A stretch of DNA of 64,000 nt from JARRNE01 sp963824085 (GTDB taxonomy: Bacteria; Pseudomonadota; Gammaproteobacteria; Chromatiales; Chromatiaceae). The notes beneath the pieces are model-generated. The model was not told the DNA's origin. It worked only from the letters and a program-made list of their open reading frames with translations, and made no database searches. The stretch covers positions 124,001-188,000 of the forward strand of contig CAWGNT010000018.1 in the NCBI GenBank assembly GCA_963824085.1, in the 5' to 3' direction. Below are positions 26,496-35,787 of this stretch, one piece after another (within the stretch, counting starts at the first letter, position 1; each line of letters opens with the position of its first letter). A program made the position numbers and the translations under genes.

Positions 26496-27186
26496 GGGGG
26501 CGCCGGTCGTCGCCGCCGTCGGTCTCGGCAAGACCTTCCGCCAGGGGCCCCAAGAGGTGGAGGTCCTGCGGTGCGTCGATCTCCAGATCCATGCCGGCGA
26601 GCGCGTGGCCGTAGTCGGTGCCTCAGGCTCGGGCAAGAGTACGCTCCTCCACTGCCTCGGCGGCTTGGAGCGGCCGTCGGCCGGAAGCGTCTCCTGGGAG
26701 GGGCGCGACGTGGCCTCGCTCTCCGAGCGCGAACGGGGGCTGCAGCGCAATCGCAGCCTGGGGTTCGTCTACCAGTTTCACCACCTGCTGCCCGAATTCT
26801 CCGCCCTCGAGAATGTGGCGATGCCGCTGCTTATCGGGGGCGCAGCCACCGAGGCGGCGAGGGACCGTGCGGCGGCAATGCTCAACCGGGTGGGTCTCGC
26901 TCATCGCGGGCAGCACAAACCATCGGAGCTGTCTGGCGGTGAGCGCCAGCGCGCGGCCATTGCCCGCGCCCTGGTCACGGGGCCCGCCTGCGTCCTGGCG
27001 GACGAACCTACGGGCAACCTCGACCGGCACACCGCCGAACGGGTATACGAGCTCATGCTCGAGCTCAACGCGGATATTCACACCAGCTTCGTTATCGTTA
27101 CCCACGACCCGCAGCTAGCGGAGCGCATGGATCAGGTCTGGCGCTTGGATGATGGTGTGCTGACCGTGGAGGCGGCGTCCCGATAG
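26488..27186 (+). CDS. lolD: lipoprotein-releasing ABC ATPase LolD
   Basis: The ATPase that powers lipoprotein release, 232 residues. Motifs in order: GASGSGKST (Walker A), Q-loop in VYQFHHLLPEFSALENVAMP (the LolD-specific stretch), LSGGERQRAAIARALV, VLADEPTGNLD (Walker B) and VTHD. It starts inside the end of the permease gene, so the two are co-translated. Its last ~55 bases also encode the C-terminus of the convergent DUF2062 gene. Confidence 0.95.
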   Translation: MNEGAPVVAAVGLGKTFRQGPQEVEVLRCVDLQIHAGERVAVVGASGSGKSTLLHCLGGLERPSAGSVSWEGRDVASLSERERGLQRNRSLGFVYQFHHLLPEFSALENVAMPLLIGGAATEAARDRAAAMLNRVGLAHRGQHKPSELSGGERQRAAIARALVTGPACVLADEPTGNLDRHTAERVYELMLELNADIHTSFVIVTHDPQLAERMDQVWRLDDGVLTVEAASR

Positions 27187-27683
27187 CGCGCCCGCCGCAG
27201 CCGGATCTGTCGCATGAGATTCCAGCGCCAGATCGCCTGCACTGCGAGGTAGCCGACGACAGAGCAGCCGAGCCCGCACACGAAGCACCCGAGGGAGAGG
27301 GGAGCGAGGATATCGAGCCAGTTGTGCCAATCGAGCCAGAAGGTGACGTGAAAGGCGTCGATCGGCTTGCCGAGGATTCGCGCACCGATCAGGTAGGCAA
27401 AGTAGTACATGGGGGGGATGGTCACCGGGTTGGTGATCCAAACGAGCGCCACGGAGATCGGGAGGTTGACGCGCAAGGCGATGGCGATCGCTGCGGCCAC
27501 GAACATCTGTCCCAGGGGCGGGGCGTACATGACAAACAGGCCGACGGCGACGGCACCGGATGCGGAATGCCGGTTCAGGTGCCACAGATTGGGGTCGTGC
27601 AGCAGCCGGCCGAACACGCGCAGGTGCTTGTGCTGCGACACCTTGGCCCGGTCCGGTGTGATCCGTTTCAACCAATGTTTCAC
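27132..27683 (-). CDS. DUF2062 domain membrane protein
   Basis: A 183-residue membrane protein starting at GTG 27683 (MKHWLKRITPDRAKVSQHKH). The DUF2062 hallmark is present: a small first helix (SASGAVAVGLFVMYAPPLGQ), VWITNPVTIPPMYYFAYLIG, and a final helix (LAPLSLGCFVCGLGCSVVGY). The function is unknown. The gene is convergent with lolD and overlaps its 3' end by 55 bases, so its Ser/Thr-rich tail is read from the opposite strand of lolD. It is divergent from comEC. DUF2062 genes next to lol and comEC are common in gammaproteobacteria. Confidence 0.85.
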   Translation of the reverse strand: MKHWLKRITPDRAKVSQHKHLRVFGRLLHDPNLWHLNRHSASGAVAVGLFVMYAPPLGQMFVAAAIAIALRVNLPISVALVWITNPVTIPPMYYFAYLIGARILGKPIDAFHVTFWLDWHNWLDILAPLSLGCFVCGLGCSVVGYLAVQAIWRWNLMRQIRLRRARYRDAASTVSTPSSKRQT

Positions 27684-27763
27684 GCAGGCGCCCCAAGTCG
27701 TCTCGTGGTCCCCGGTTCCGCGCGGCAAGTATATGCCAGCGGCGTCTCTTTGGGCTGCGTCGG

Positions 27764-30130
27764 GTGCCGGCCGGGCCTCGGGGGTTTGGTGCTTTGGTTG
27801 AGCTCTCAGGGACGCCGGCTGATCGTCGGGAGCCCCGAGAGCACCCCGGCCTGGTGGCGAACGGTCTCGGCTTTTCGGTGGGCGTCGCCCTCCTTTTTCT
27901 GCTGAGGGACCTGCCGCCCCTTTCGCCCTTGCTCGGACTGGTGCTAGTGACTGGCATCTCTGCCCTGCGCTGGCCCGTACTGCGGCCCGTCGCACTTGCC
28001 GCTGTTGGGCTCCTATGGGCGCAGGTCAATGCCTGCCACATCCTGTGCCGCCCGTTGCCGGAGGCGCTCGCGGGTAAGCCCCTCACTCTGGTAGGCACAA
28101 TCGCGACCTTGCCGATCGATACGGCAAACGCGCGGCGATTCGTCTTCCGCGTCGAGTCAGCGCGCCAGGGACAGGTGGCTGTCGGCTTCACCGGGTTGGC
28201 CCGCCTGTCGTGGTACGGAGATTCGCCGGACCTTCTGATAGGCGAGCGCTGGGAGCTGCGCGCCGTCCTCAAGCCACCGCACGGTTTTGCCAATGCCGGC
28301 GGCATGGACTACGAGCGCTGGCTCTTCCTGCGAGGGATCAAGGCCACGGGCCATGTCCGGGATGCTGCAAAAAACCAGCGAATCGAGGCGAGCTCCGACC
28401 TGATAGGCCGGTGGCGCCAACGGTTGCGGGACCACATCGCGGGCGTCTTGGGCGGATCACGGGCCTTGGGTCTCGTCGAGGCTCTGGTGCTCGGGGAGCG
28501 CTCCGCGCTGACACCGGACCAGTGGGAAGTGCTGACCCGTACAGGCACCGGTCACCTGGTTGCGATCTCCGGGCTGCATGTCGGCCTGGTCTCGGCCCTG
28601 CTGTTCTTCCTGGCTCGCTGGGCCTGGTCGCTCAGTAGCCGGCTGACGCTGGTGGCGGCCGCGCCGCGCATCGGCGCCTTGGCTGCCGCCGGGAGTGCCT
28701 TGATGTACAGCGCGATGGCGGGTTTCGCCGTCTCGACCCAGCGGGCGGTTGTCATGGTGGCGGTGGTGCTCGGCTCGGTGCTCTTTTCCCGTACTTTGCG
28801 CCCGGCAACAGGACTGGTCGTTGCCCTGGTCGCGGTCCTTGTCCTGGATCCACGAGCAGTGCTCTCGTATGGTTTCTGGCTGTCGTTCGGAGCGGTGGCC
28901 GCCCTTCTGTACGCCCTTGGGCGGCGGCTGTCAGACGGTGGGTGGTGGACCCGTTGGGGACGCGCCCAGTGGGCCGTTGCCCTGGGGTTGCTCCCAATGC
29001 TGCTCCTTCTCTTCGGTCGAGCCTCACTAATCGCCCCCGTCCTCAACCTGATCGCGATACCCCTGTTCAGCCTCCTGGTGCTTCCCGCAGTCTTAGTGGC
29101 GAGCTTGCTAAGTCTGGTTCCTGGGCTGGAGCTGCCGCTGGTTCTGACGGCGCATGTCCTCGTCTGGGCATTCGGTTTGCTCCAGGGCGCGGCGACTTGG
29201 TCGTGGTCGACGACGACAGTGACGGGACGACCCCTCTGGGTGTGGGCGGCGGTCTTCGCCGGCGCGTGGCTTTTGCTCGCCCCGCGCGGTCTTCCTGGGC
29301 GTTGGCTCGGGCTGGTTCTCCTGTTGCCGTTGCCGCTTGTTCGCCCACCGACACCGGCAGCGGGCGAGGCTGAGCTTACCCTGCTCGACGTGGGCCAGGG
29401 CCTTTCCGCCGTGGTGCGCACCCGCCACCACACCCTCGTCTACGATACTGGCCCGGCATTTTCGAGTGGCTTCAACACGGGAAGTGCCGTCGTGCTTCCA
29501 TTCCTCCGCGAGTCGGGCGTAGAACGCATCGACACCCTCGTGTTGAGCCACGGCGATCGGGATCACGTTGGAGGGTTCGCGGGGATCAGTGGGGCGATCC
29601 CCATCGGACGCGTCCTGAGCGGCGAGCGGGCGCGGCTGCCGGCGGCACACGCCGAGGCGTGCCGCGCGGGCCAAGGCTGGTTCTGGGACGGCGTTCGCTA
29701 TGACGTGCTGCACCCGGCGTCCCCCGCGACGGTACGTGGCAACGACAGCTCGTGCGTACTGCGGGTGGCGACGCCAGGTGCAAGCGTGCTGTTGACGGGA
29801 GACATCGGCGGCGCCGTGGAGGCTCGGCTCGCGGTTGACGCAGGCTCCGCCCTCAGGAGCACCATCCTGGTTGCGGCACACCACGGAAGCGCCTCCTCGA
29901 CCACCGACAACTTCCTGCAGGCGGTTGCTCCGAGCTACGTGCTCTATGCGACCGGCTATGCGGACCGCTTCGGATTTCCCACCACGGCGGTGCGTGAGCG
30001 TGTCGCAAAGCTCGGCGCTCAGGACTTGGACACTGCGCACACAGGGGCGATCTCTTTTCGCCTCCGCCCCGCTGGGTTGTCGGGGCCATTCCTCTACCGT
30101 CGTGATCATCGCCATATCTGGGCCCGCTGA
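27764..30130 (+). CDS. comEC: DNA internalisation protein ComEC/Rec2
   Basis: A 788-residue inner-membrane channel that takes up single-stranded DNA in natural transformation. The layout is an N-terminal hydrophobic pair of helices, an OB-like DUF4131 region (~100-190), the Competence domain with GTGHLVAISGLHVGLVSALL and many helices (~230-500), then a metallo-beta-lactamase domain with LLDVGQGLSAVV, LSHGDRDHVGG and LLTGDIGG. All three expected parts are intact. GTG 27764 is given; GTG 27854 (VANGLGF) is a plausible later start. No type IV pilus genes are in the window, so competence itself is not shown. Confidence 0.93.
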   Translation: MPAGPRGFGALVELSGTPADRREPREHPGLVANGLGFSVGVALLFLLRDLPPLSPLLGLVLVTGISALRWPVLRPVALAAVGLLWAQVNACHILCRPLPEALAGKPLTLVGTIATLPIDTANARRFVFRVESARQGQVAVGFTGLARLSWYGDSPDLLIGERWELRAVLKPPHGFANAGGMDYERWLFLRGIKATGHVRDAAKNQRIEASSDLIGRWRQRLRDHIAGVLGGSRALGLVEALVLGERSALTPDQWEVLTRTGTGHLVAISGLHVGLVSALLFFLARWAWSLSSRLTLVAAAPRIGALAAAGSALMYSAMAGFAVSTQRAVVMVAVVLGSVLFSRTLRPATGLVVALVAVLVLDPRAVLSYGFWLSFGAVAALLYALGRRLSDGGWWTRWGRAQWAVALGLLPMLLLLFGRASLIAPVLNLIAIPLFSLLVLPAVLVASLLSLVPGLELPLVLTAHVLVWAFGLLQGAATWSWSTTTVTGRPLWVWAAVFAGAWLLLAPRGLPGRWLGLVLLLPLPLVRPPTPAAGEAELTLLDVGQGLSAVVRTRHHTLVYDTGPAFSSGFNTGSAVVLPFLRESGVERIDTLVLSHGDRDHVGGFAGISGAIPIGRVLSGERARLPAAHAEACRAGQGWFWDGVRYDVLHPASPATVRGNDSSCVLRVATPGASVLLTGDIGGAVEARLAVDAGSALRSTILVAAHHGSASSTTDNFLQAVAPSYVLYATGYADRFGFPTTAVRERVAKLGAQDLDTAHTGAISFRLRPAGLSGPFLYRRDHRHIWAR

Positions 30131-30419
30131 CTCCGGCTCTCGCGGCTTCTCGATTTGGCAGCAGGGCTCCTTGGGGTATCATGCCGCCACCCATGAAGAC
30201 GCTGATCGATTCAGGGCCTGCCGCGGGGGCGACATCCCGTGTGCGAGGTACCCACGATGGATCGAGTGAGGCTTCCGTAGGGGGCGCCAGACGTCAGGCC
30301 GCTGTGCCCGGTGGCAGGCGAAAAGGACGGAAATGGCCGGAATCACAGCGGCAACCGGAGAATTTCCGCAGCTGCCGCTTGCGCAGTAAACCGCCACGAG
30401 GCCGGTGAGGTGAATCCGC

Positions 30420-31046
30420 GTGCTCGAGTTGATGCAAGCCGGCGGCTGGCTAATGGTGCCAATCGTCGCGTGCTCCGTAATCGCTACTGCCGTCGTATTT
30501 GAGCGCCTATGGGCGCTGCGTACGCGCCGTATTATGCCCGCCAAGCTGGTGACCCAGATCTGGCAGTGGCATCGGCAGAATCAGCTCAGCGCTGAGCGCA
30601 TTACCCAGCTTCGGGATGGGTCTCCTTTGGGGCGCATGTTGGCGGCCGGACTCATCAACCGGAACCATTCCCGCGAGGTCATGAAAGAGGCCATCAACGA
30701 TGTAGGCCGCCATGTCGTGGCGGACCTGGAACGAAACCTCAATACCCTGGGTACCATCGCCGCAGTAGCGCCTCTCTTGGGACTGCTCGGAACCGTCTTC
30801 GGCATGATTCAGATCTTCGGCGTGATCGTGAACGTCGGAACAGGCAACGCCGGCCTGCTCGCCGGCGGCATTGCGCAGGCGCTCATCACCACGGCCGCTG
30901 GGCTGTGTGTGGGAATTCCCTCCCTGATGTTCCATCGCTACTTCGACAATCGGGTGAGCAAGCTCGCGGTTGCGATGGAGGAGCAGGCCCTCAAGTTGGT
31001 CGAGGTGATGAAGGGCGAGCGCGAGCAGGGTGAGGAGCGTGCATGA
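30420..31046 (+). CDS. ExbB/TolQ-type proton channel protein
   Basis: A 208-residue MotA/TolQ/ExbB family protein starting at GTG 30420 (MLELMQAGGWLMVPIVACSV). It has three membrane segments: residues ~10-28, ~105-130 (LGTIAAVAPLLGLLGTVFGM, the signature) and ~148-170. With the following ExbD-like protein it should form a proton-driven inner-membrane motor. Its location before msbA-lpxK, rather than with tonB or tolA, is the arrangement seen in Pseudomonas and others; the task there is unclear. The 3' end overlaps the next gene by four bases. In the 289-base gap before it I see no gene. Confidence 0.88.
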   Translation: MLELMQAGGWLMVPIVACSVIATAVVFERLWALRTRRIMPAKLVTQIWQWHRQNQLSAERITQLRDGSPLGRMLAAGLINRNHSREVMKEAINDVGRHVVADLERNLNTLGTIAAVAPLLGLLGTVFGMIQIFGVIVNVGTGNAGLLAGGIAQALITTAAGLCVGIPSLMFHRYFDNRVSKLAVAMEEQALKLVEVMKGEREQGEERA

Positions 31047-31468
31047 ATCTGCGACCGCGCCGCACGGCAGCCCCGGACATTAATCTGGCACCTTTGATCG
31101 ATGTGGTGTTCCTTCTGCTTATCTTCTTCATGGTCGCCACGACCTTCAAAGACGATGTCCGCATCAAGGTTCAGCTGCCGCAGGCTAATGGGGAGGAGAC
31201 CACGGTCAAGGAGCCGCACGCGGTGACCATCACCATCGACCGCGAGGGGCGGTTCTATGTGAACGACCGGATGGTGGTCGATCGGACGGTGGCGACCTTG
31301 AAGAAGGCCATCGCCGGTGAGGTCGGTGACGAACGGGATCTTCAGGTGATCATCAAGGCCGATGCCAAAACACCGCACCAGGCCGTGATGAGTGCTATGG
31401 ATGCGGCCAGCCAACTCGGACTCCTGCGCCTTGCCTTCGCCGCCACGCGGCCGCATGAGTCACAATGA
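31043..31468 (+). CDS. ExbD/TolR-type protein
   Basis: A 141-residue partner of the ExbB-like channel. The short cytoplasmic N-terminus is followed by INLAPLIDVVFLLLIFFMVA, the single helix carrying the conserved proton-relay Asp. The remainder is a periplasmic domain (YVNDRMVVDRTVATLKKAI and later). It overlaps both neighbours by four bases, so stoichiometric expression with the LPS genes is expected. Confidence 0.9.
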   Translation: MNLRPRRTAAPDINLAPLIDVVFLLLIFFMVATTFKDDVRIKVQLPQANGEETTVKEPHAVTITIDREGRFYVNDRMVVDRTVATLKKAIAGEVGDERDLQVIIKADAKTPHQAVMSAMDAASQLGLLRLAFAATRPHESQ

Positions 31469-33240
31469 GCTCGGCGGACGGATTCGTCTCGGGTTCTGCG
31501 CGACAGATCTACGGCCGCCTACTGGGCTATGCACGACCCTACTGGCGGATGTTCGTCATATCCATCGCGGGGATGCTGATCTATGCGGCTACGGAGCCCT
31601 TGTTCGCCGCCATGGTCAAGCCCCTTCTCGACGGCAGCTTCGTCCAGCGCGATATCGAGGTGGTGCAGGTCATGCCGGTCCTCCTGGTGGGACTGTTCAT
31701 CGTGCGTGGCCTTGCTGGATTCGTCAACGACTACTTTCTCAAGTGGGTCGGGCGCCGAGTAGTGGCGGACCTGCGCCAGGCGATGTTCGAGCATCTGCTG
31801 CGGGCACCGACCCGCTATTACGACAATCACAGCTCGGGTCAGCTGCTCTCGAAGCTGACTTACAACGTCGAGAATGTCGCCAATGCCACCACCACGGCCG
31901 TCACGACTGTCGTGCGCGACGGCTTCACCATCGTTGGCCTCTTAGCCTATATGCTCTATATCAATGCGGCGCTGGCTGCGATCTTTCTCGTGATCGGGCC
32001 CTTGATGGCCGCCACGGTAAAGTACGCGACCAAGCGTTTTCGCCGCGTGAGCAAGCGCATCCAAGATCGTGTCGGTGAGATCACCCACGCCGCTCAAGAG
32101 GTGATCGATGGTCACCGGGTGGTCAAGGCATTTGGGGGGCAGACCCAGGAATCGGCGCATTTCTCACGCATCAATGAGAAGACCCGCTCCCTGCAGATGA
32201 AGATGATTGCAACGGAGGCCGTGAGCGTGCCCTTGGTGCAGCTCATCTCGGCGCTCGCCATCGCGGTTATCGTGTACCTCTCGACCCTGCAGGGACTGCG
32301 GCAGGACATCTCTGTCGGGACCTTCATGTCGTTTGTGGTGGCGATGGGGCTGCTCTTGCCGCCGGTCAAGCGGCTGACATCGGTAAACGCCTTCCTGCAA
32401 CGAGGGATTATTGCCGCTGAGAGCCTCTTCGAGCTGCTGGACACGGAATCGGAGAGGGATAGCGGCACGCGGGTGCTGGAACGGGCCGTGGGGCGCGTCG
32501 AGTATCGGGGTATCTCCCATGTCTATTCGGAGGACAAGGGGCCGGTCCTCCAGGACATCAATCTGGTCATCGAGCCGGGCGAGACCGTGGCCGTCGTTGG
32601 CCGTTCCGGGAGCGGAAAGACGACCCTCGTCAGTCTCCTGCCGCGCTTTTACGATCCGAGCGCCGGCCAAATCCTTTTCGACGGGACCGACATTCGCGAT
32701 CTCACTCTGAAGAGCCTGCGCGCGCACATCTCCCTGGTGACGCAAGACGTGGTGCTGTTCAATGACACGGTGGCCAACAATATCGCGTATGGCTACCCAC
32801 GAGCAGCCGACCTGGAAGAGATCGAGCGCGTCGCCGAGGCCGCGCACGCCCTCGGCTTCGTTCGGGCACTTCCCCAGGGGCTCGACACCTTCATCGGCGA
32901 TCGCGGAGTGTTGCTCTCGGGCGGCCAGCGTCAACGGCTCGCCATCGCCCGAGCGATGCTGAAGGACGCGCCGATCCTCATTCTGGACGAGGCCACATCC
33001 TCCTTGGACACCGAGGCGGAACGTCACATCCAGGCCGCACTGGAGCAGCTGATGCAGCATCGCACCACGCTGGTCATCGCGCATCGGCTATCGACCATAG
33101 AAAATGCGGACCGCATCGTGGTTCTTCAGCAGGGAAGGATCGTCGAGCAGGGCCGACACCAAGAGCTTCTCGACCGCGGCGGCTATTATGCCCGGTTGCA
33201 CAGACTGCAGTTTCACAGCGCGCCAGACCTGGTTGCATGA
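31465..33240 (+). CDS. msbA: lipid A export ABC transporter MsbA
   Basis: A 591-residue homodimeric ABC flippase that moves lipid A-core across the inner membrane. The membrane domain occupies residues ~20-320, with LVGLFIVRGLAGFVNDYFLK typical of MsbA. The ATPase has GRSGSGKTT, the Q-loop VTQDVVLFNDTVANNIAYG (an MsbA-type motif), LSGGQRQRLAIARAML, LILDEATSSLD and AHRLST. It overlaps exbD and lpxK by four bases each, inside a six-gene envelope operon. Confidence 0.95.
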   Translation: MSSADGFVSGSARQIYGRLLGYARPYWRMFVISIAGMLIYAATEPLFAAMVKPLLDGSFVQRDIEVVQVMPVLLVGLFIVRGLAGFVNDYFLKWVGRRVVADLRQAMFEHLLRAPTRYYDNHSSGQLLSKLTYNVENVANATTTAVTTVVRDGFTIVGLLAYMLYINAALAAIFLVIGPLMAATVKYATKRFRRVSKRIQDRVGEITHAAQEVIDGHRVVKAFGGQTQESAHFSRINEKTRSLQMKMIATEAVSVPLVQLISALAIAVIVYLSTLQGLRQDISVGTFMSFVVAMGLLLPPVKRLTSVNAFLQRGIIAAESLFELLDTESERDSGTRVLERAVGRVEYRGISHVYSEDKGPVLQDINLVIEPGETVAVVGRSGSGKTTLVSLLPRFYDPSAGQILFDGTDIRDLTLKSLRAHISLVTQDVVLFNDTVANNIAYGYPRAADLEEIERVAEAAHALGFVRALPQGLDTFIGDRGVLLSGGQRQRLAIARAMLKDAPILILDEATSSLDTEAERHIQAALEQLMQHRTTLVIAHRLSTIENADRIVVLQQGRIVEQGRHQELLDRGGYYARLHRLQFHSAPDLVA

Positions 33241-34259
33241 CCCTGGATTCCCTGTGGTACGGGGACGATCCGCTGTCGCGTCTGTTGTTGCCGCTGTCCT
33301 GGCTTTATCGTGCCGTCGTGTCGGTACGACGCCATGCATATCGCCAACGCTGGCTCCCGAGTCGACGACTTGGGGTGCCCGTCATCGTCGTGGGGAACCT
33401 GACGGTCGGCGGAACGGGCAAGACCCCGCTGGTACTGTGGCTGGCCGATTTTCTTCGTCGGCAGGGCTTCCGGCCCGGGATCGTGACCCGGGGCTACGGT
33501 GGCGCTCGGCAGGGAGACGGTCCGCGGCGCGTTGGGGCCGCAAGCGATCCGTTCGAGATGGGGGACGAGGCCGTGTTGCTGGCGAGACGGAGCGGCTGCC
33601 CGGTGGCGGCGGGCGCCGACAGGGCCGCGGCGGCGCAGATGCTTATCGATGTCGATCGGTGCGATATGATTGTGGCCGATGATGGTCTTCAGCACTATCG
33701 ACTAGAGCGAGACCTCGAGATCCTAGTGGTCGATGCGGCGCGCGGCTTCGGCAATGGGCGGTGTCTGCCGGCCGGACCCCTGCGCGAGCCTTTGAGGCGG
33801 CTGCGCGAAGCGGATGTAACGGTTTGCAACGGTGGGCCCTGCGTGCCCGGCGGGATGCTCATGCGGCTGGTTCCGGGACGACTGGTCAATCTCAGGCGCT
33901 CCGAAATCACGTGCGATCTGGACGATATGCGCGGACGCCAAGTGACCGGCGTCGCAGGCATCGGCAATCCTCGTCGTTTCTTCGCCTTGCTGCGCCGTCA
34001 CGGGATCAGAGTCCATGAGCGTGCGTACGGGGATCACCATCGCTTCAGACCGAAGGATGCCGCAACCTGGGGCGCCGGGCCGGTGCTGATGACAGAAAAG
34101 GACGCGGTGAAATGCGAAAGTTTCGCCGCCGCGACGCATTGGTACCTTCCGGTGGAGGCGGAGCTCGACGACGGGCTCATCGAGTGGTTAACGAATAGAC
34201 TGAGAGGTCTCAAATATGGACAAGAAGCTGCTCGACATTCTGGTGTGTCCCCTGTGTAA
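33237..34259 (+). CDS. lpxK: tetraacyldisaccharide 4'-kinase
   Basis: LpxK phosphorylates the lipid A precursor at the 4' position on the cytoplasmic face of the inner membrane. The 340-residue protein has the extended P-loop VVGNLTVGGTGKTPL near residue 52, GIVTRGYGG, and DDGLQHYRLERDLEI with the catalytic Asp-Asp. It overlaps msbA by four bases and the trm112-like gene by 44 bases. The gene is essential in most Gram-negative bacteria and looks intact. Confidence 0.95.
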   Translation: MTLDSLWYGDDPLSRLLLPLSWLYRAVVSVRRHAYRQRWLPSRRLGVPVIVVGNLTVGGTGKTPLVLWLADFLRRQGFRPGIVTRGYGGARQGDGPRRVGAASDPFEMGDEAVLLARRSGCPVAAGADRAAAAQMLIDVDRCDMIVADDGLQHYRLERDLEILVVDAARGFGNGRCLPAGPLREPLRRLREADVTVCNGGPCVPGGMLMRLVPGRLVNLRRSEITCDLDDMRGRQVTGVAGIGNPRRFFALLRRHGIRVHERAYGDHHRFRPKDAATWGAGPVLMTEKDAVKCESFAAATHWYLPVEAELDDGLIEWLTNRLRGLKYGQEAARHSGVSPV

Positions 34260-34404
34260 GGGGCCCCTTTATTACGACAAGCCGGCCCAGGAGCTGATCT
34301 GCCGCGGTGATCGTCTGGCGTTTCCGATCCGAGACGACATCCCCGTCATGCTCGAAGAGGAGGCGCGCGAGCTGGCGCCTGACGAGGAGGTGCCTAAGGC
34401 TTGA
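34216..34404 (+). CDS. Trm112-family protein (YcaR-like)
   Basis: A 62-residue protein (MDKKLLDILVCPLCKGPLYY) with a CxxC zinc-type pair and the closing stretch LAFPIRDDIPVML, the standard YcaR/Trm112 pattern. In eukaryotes Trm112 activates methyltransferases. In bacteria the role is not settled, but the gene is almost always next to lpxK and kdsB, as here. It starts within lpxK and overlaps kdsB by four bases. Confidence 0.92.
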   Translation: MDKKLLDILVCPLCKGPLYYDKPAQELICRGDRLAFPIRDDIPVMLEEEARELAPDEEVPKA

Positions 34405-35180
34405 CCGTCACCCCCGACTTCAAGGTGGTGATCCCGGCGCGTTATGGCTCCACTCGGCTCCCGGGCAAGCCGCTGTTGGAGATCGCCGGCAAGCCACTCC
34501 TCCGCCACGTGCACGATCGGGCGTGCGAGAGCGCGGCCGCCGAAGTTGTGGTGGCGACGGACGATCAGCGCATCGTCGCCGCCTGTCATGCCTTCGGTGC
34601 CGATGTTGCCCTCACGAGCTCCAAGCACCACAGCGGATCGGACCGCATCGCCGAAGTCATAGCTGCCCGTGGGTGGGACGACGACGCCATCGTCGTCAAC
34701 CTTCAAGGGGACGAGCCCTGCATGCCTCCGGCACTGATCGATCAGGTCGCGCGCGACCTTGCCGCCCGGGACTCCGTCGGTATGGCCACCCTTGCCTATC
34801 CGATTGGCGGTACGCAGACCCTGTTCGATCCTCACGTGGTGAAGGTCGTAATAGACGCGAACGGCTACGCCCTTTACTTCTCGCGCGCCCCCGTTCCGTG
34901 GCACCGTGACGAGTTTCTCCGCGGCAAGAGGCCATTGCCCGACAGTGTGCCCTTTCTGCGTCACATCGGTTTGTACGGATACCGGGCGGCATTTCTCAAG
35001 CGGTTCATTCAGTGGCCGGCGGCCCCCCTGGAGCTTGCCGAGTCGCTCGAGCAGCTACGCTGCCTTTGGAACGGCGAGGCGATCCATGTCGGCGTTGCCG
35101 ACCAGGAGCCGGGCCCCGGCGTCGACACAGCGGCCGACGTGCAGCGCGTGGTTGCTTATCTCACTCGACGCGGTGCCTAG
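34401..35180 (+). CDS. kdsB: 3-deoxy-manno-octulosonate cytidylyltransferase
   Basis: KdsB activates KDO to CMP-KDO for the LPS inner core. The start is a TTG at 34401 that overlaps the previous stop. The sequence opens MTVTPDFKVVIPARYGSTRL followed by PGKPL, the nucleotide-binding loop. Also present are VVVATDD, LTSSKHHSGSDRIAEV and VNLQGDEPCMP with the metal-binding Asp. Length is 259 residues. It is the last gene of the exbB-kdsB operon; the next 268 bases hold repeats. Confidence 0.95.
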   Translation: MTVTPDFKVVIPARYGSTRLPGKPLLEIAGKPLLRHVHDRACESAAAEVVVATDDQRIVAACHAFGADVALTSSKHHSGSDRIAEVIAARGWDDDAIVVNLQGDEPCMPPALIDQVARDLAARDSVGMATLAYPIGGTQTLFDPHVVKVVIDANGYALYFSRAPVPWHRDEFLRGKRPLPDSVPFLRHIGLYGYRAAFLKRFIQWPAAPLELAESLEQLRCLWNGEAIHVGVADQEPGPGVDTAADVQRVVAYLTRRGA

Positions 35181-35254
35181 CACAGCCGCGCCGAAATCCC
35201 GGAACCTACAGGATTCTGTTCTCGGTTGTCGGTTCTCCGCGGTTTTGTTACGGG

Positions 35255-35325
35255 CGTCGGGGGACGCGGTGAATACCTCCATGTAGCTTGACGGCAGCTT
35301 CTCTGCTGCCGACACGCCCGCCGCC
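35255..35325. repeat. dispersed intergenic repeat, copy A
   Basis: CGTCGGGGGACGCGGTGAAT followed by a block with a perfect 6-bp hairpin, GGCAGC (35293-35298) / GCTGCC (35305-35310), loop TTCTCT. It aligns with copies B (8276-8333) and C (46824-46896), which have a similar hairpin with a six-base loop. It sits between kdsB and the 35787 gene. Confidence 0.6.
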
Positions 35326-35342
35326 CGCAACCCAACCCCTCG

Positions 35343-35375
35343 GGCCAGAGCCGAAAAGTTGCAGTCGATAGAGAC
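35343..35375 (+). repeat. AAGCGAAAAA-type intergenic motif, diverged copy
   Basis: GGGCCAGAGCCGAAAAGTTG followed by GTCGATAGAGAC has the same order of elements as copies at 13565 and 38068, but is less well conserved. Confidence 0.3.
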
Positions 35376-35448
35376 GGCGCTTTTAGACGCAGTTCGGTTA
35401 CGCTCTACTCGCTACGGGTGCCTGACTCGTGCATGTTGCCCTAGCGCC

Positions 35449-35787
35449 TCAACTGAGGGTCTCGGGGAGTGCTGTGTCGGCGGGATCCAAAGACACCAAG
35501 AGGTCCTTGAGCTCCTCAGAGAGAGCTTCGCCGGTTTCATCGAAGATCGGGACTTGCAGGACGTCGTTCGCGCGGTATAGCGCCTGGCCGTATTGATCGG
35601 GCTGTATCGGAGGGATCGACTCACGGGTCTCCAGCACCAGCGCCCACTCGTCGACCAGGATCTCAACGAGGCGGCAAGGTCTTCCCAGGTACTCGCAGTC
35701 GCGCCCAATGAGGCTCCGCAGCGTCGGCAGCAAGCGGTCGCCGTCTTTGCGTCCGTGTTGAGCGCTGCGTTGCATACGTGGGGACAT
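35449..35787 (-). CDS. hypothetical protein, about 112 aa
   Basis: A small soluble protein, MSPRMQRSAQHGRKDGDRLL, then TLRSLIGRDCEYLGRPCRLV, EILVDEWALVLETRESIPPI and an acidic tail. The middle looks like a conserved beta-rich core, and I recall similar short proteins of unknown function in related bacteria, but cannot name a family. Starts at 35787 or 35775 (MQRS) are both possible. It stands alone in the variable interval between kdsB and ptp, divergent from the glycine-rich gene. Confidence 0.6.
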   Translation of the reverse strand: MSPRMQRSAQHGRKDGDRLLPTLRSLIGRDCEYLGRPCRLVEILVDEWALVLETRESIPPIQPDQYGQALYRANDVLQVPIFDETGEALSEELKDLLVSLDPADTALPETLS

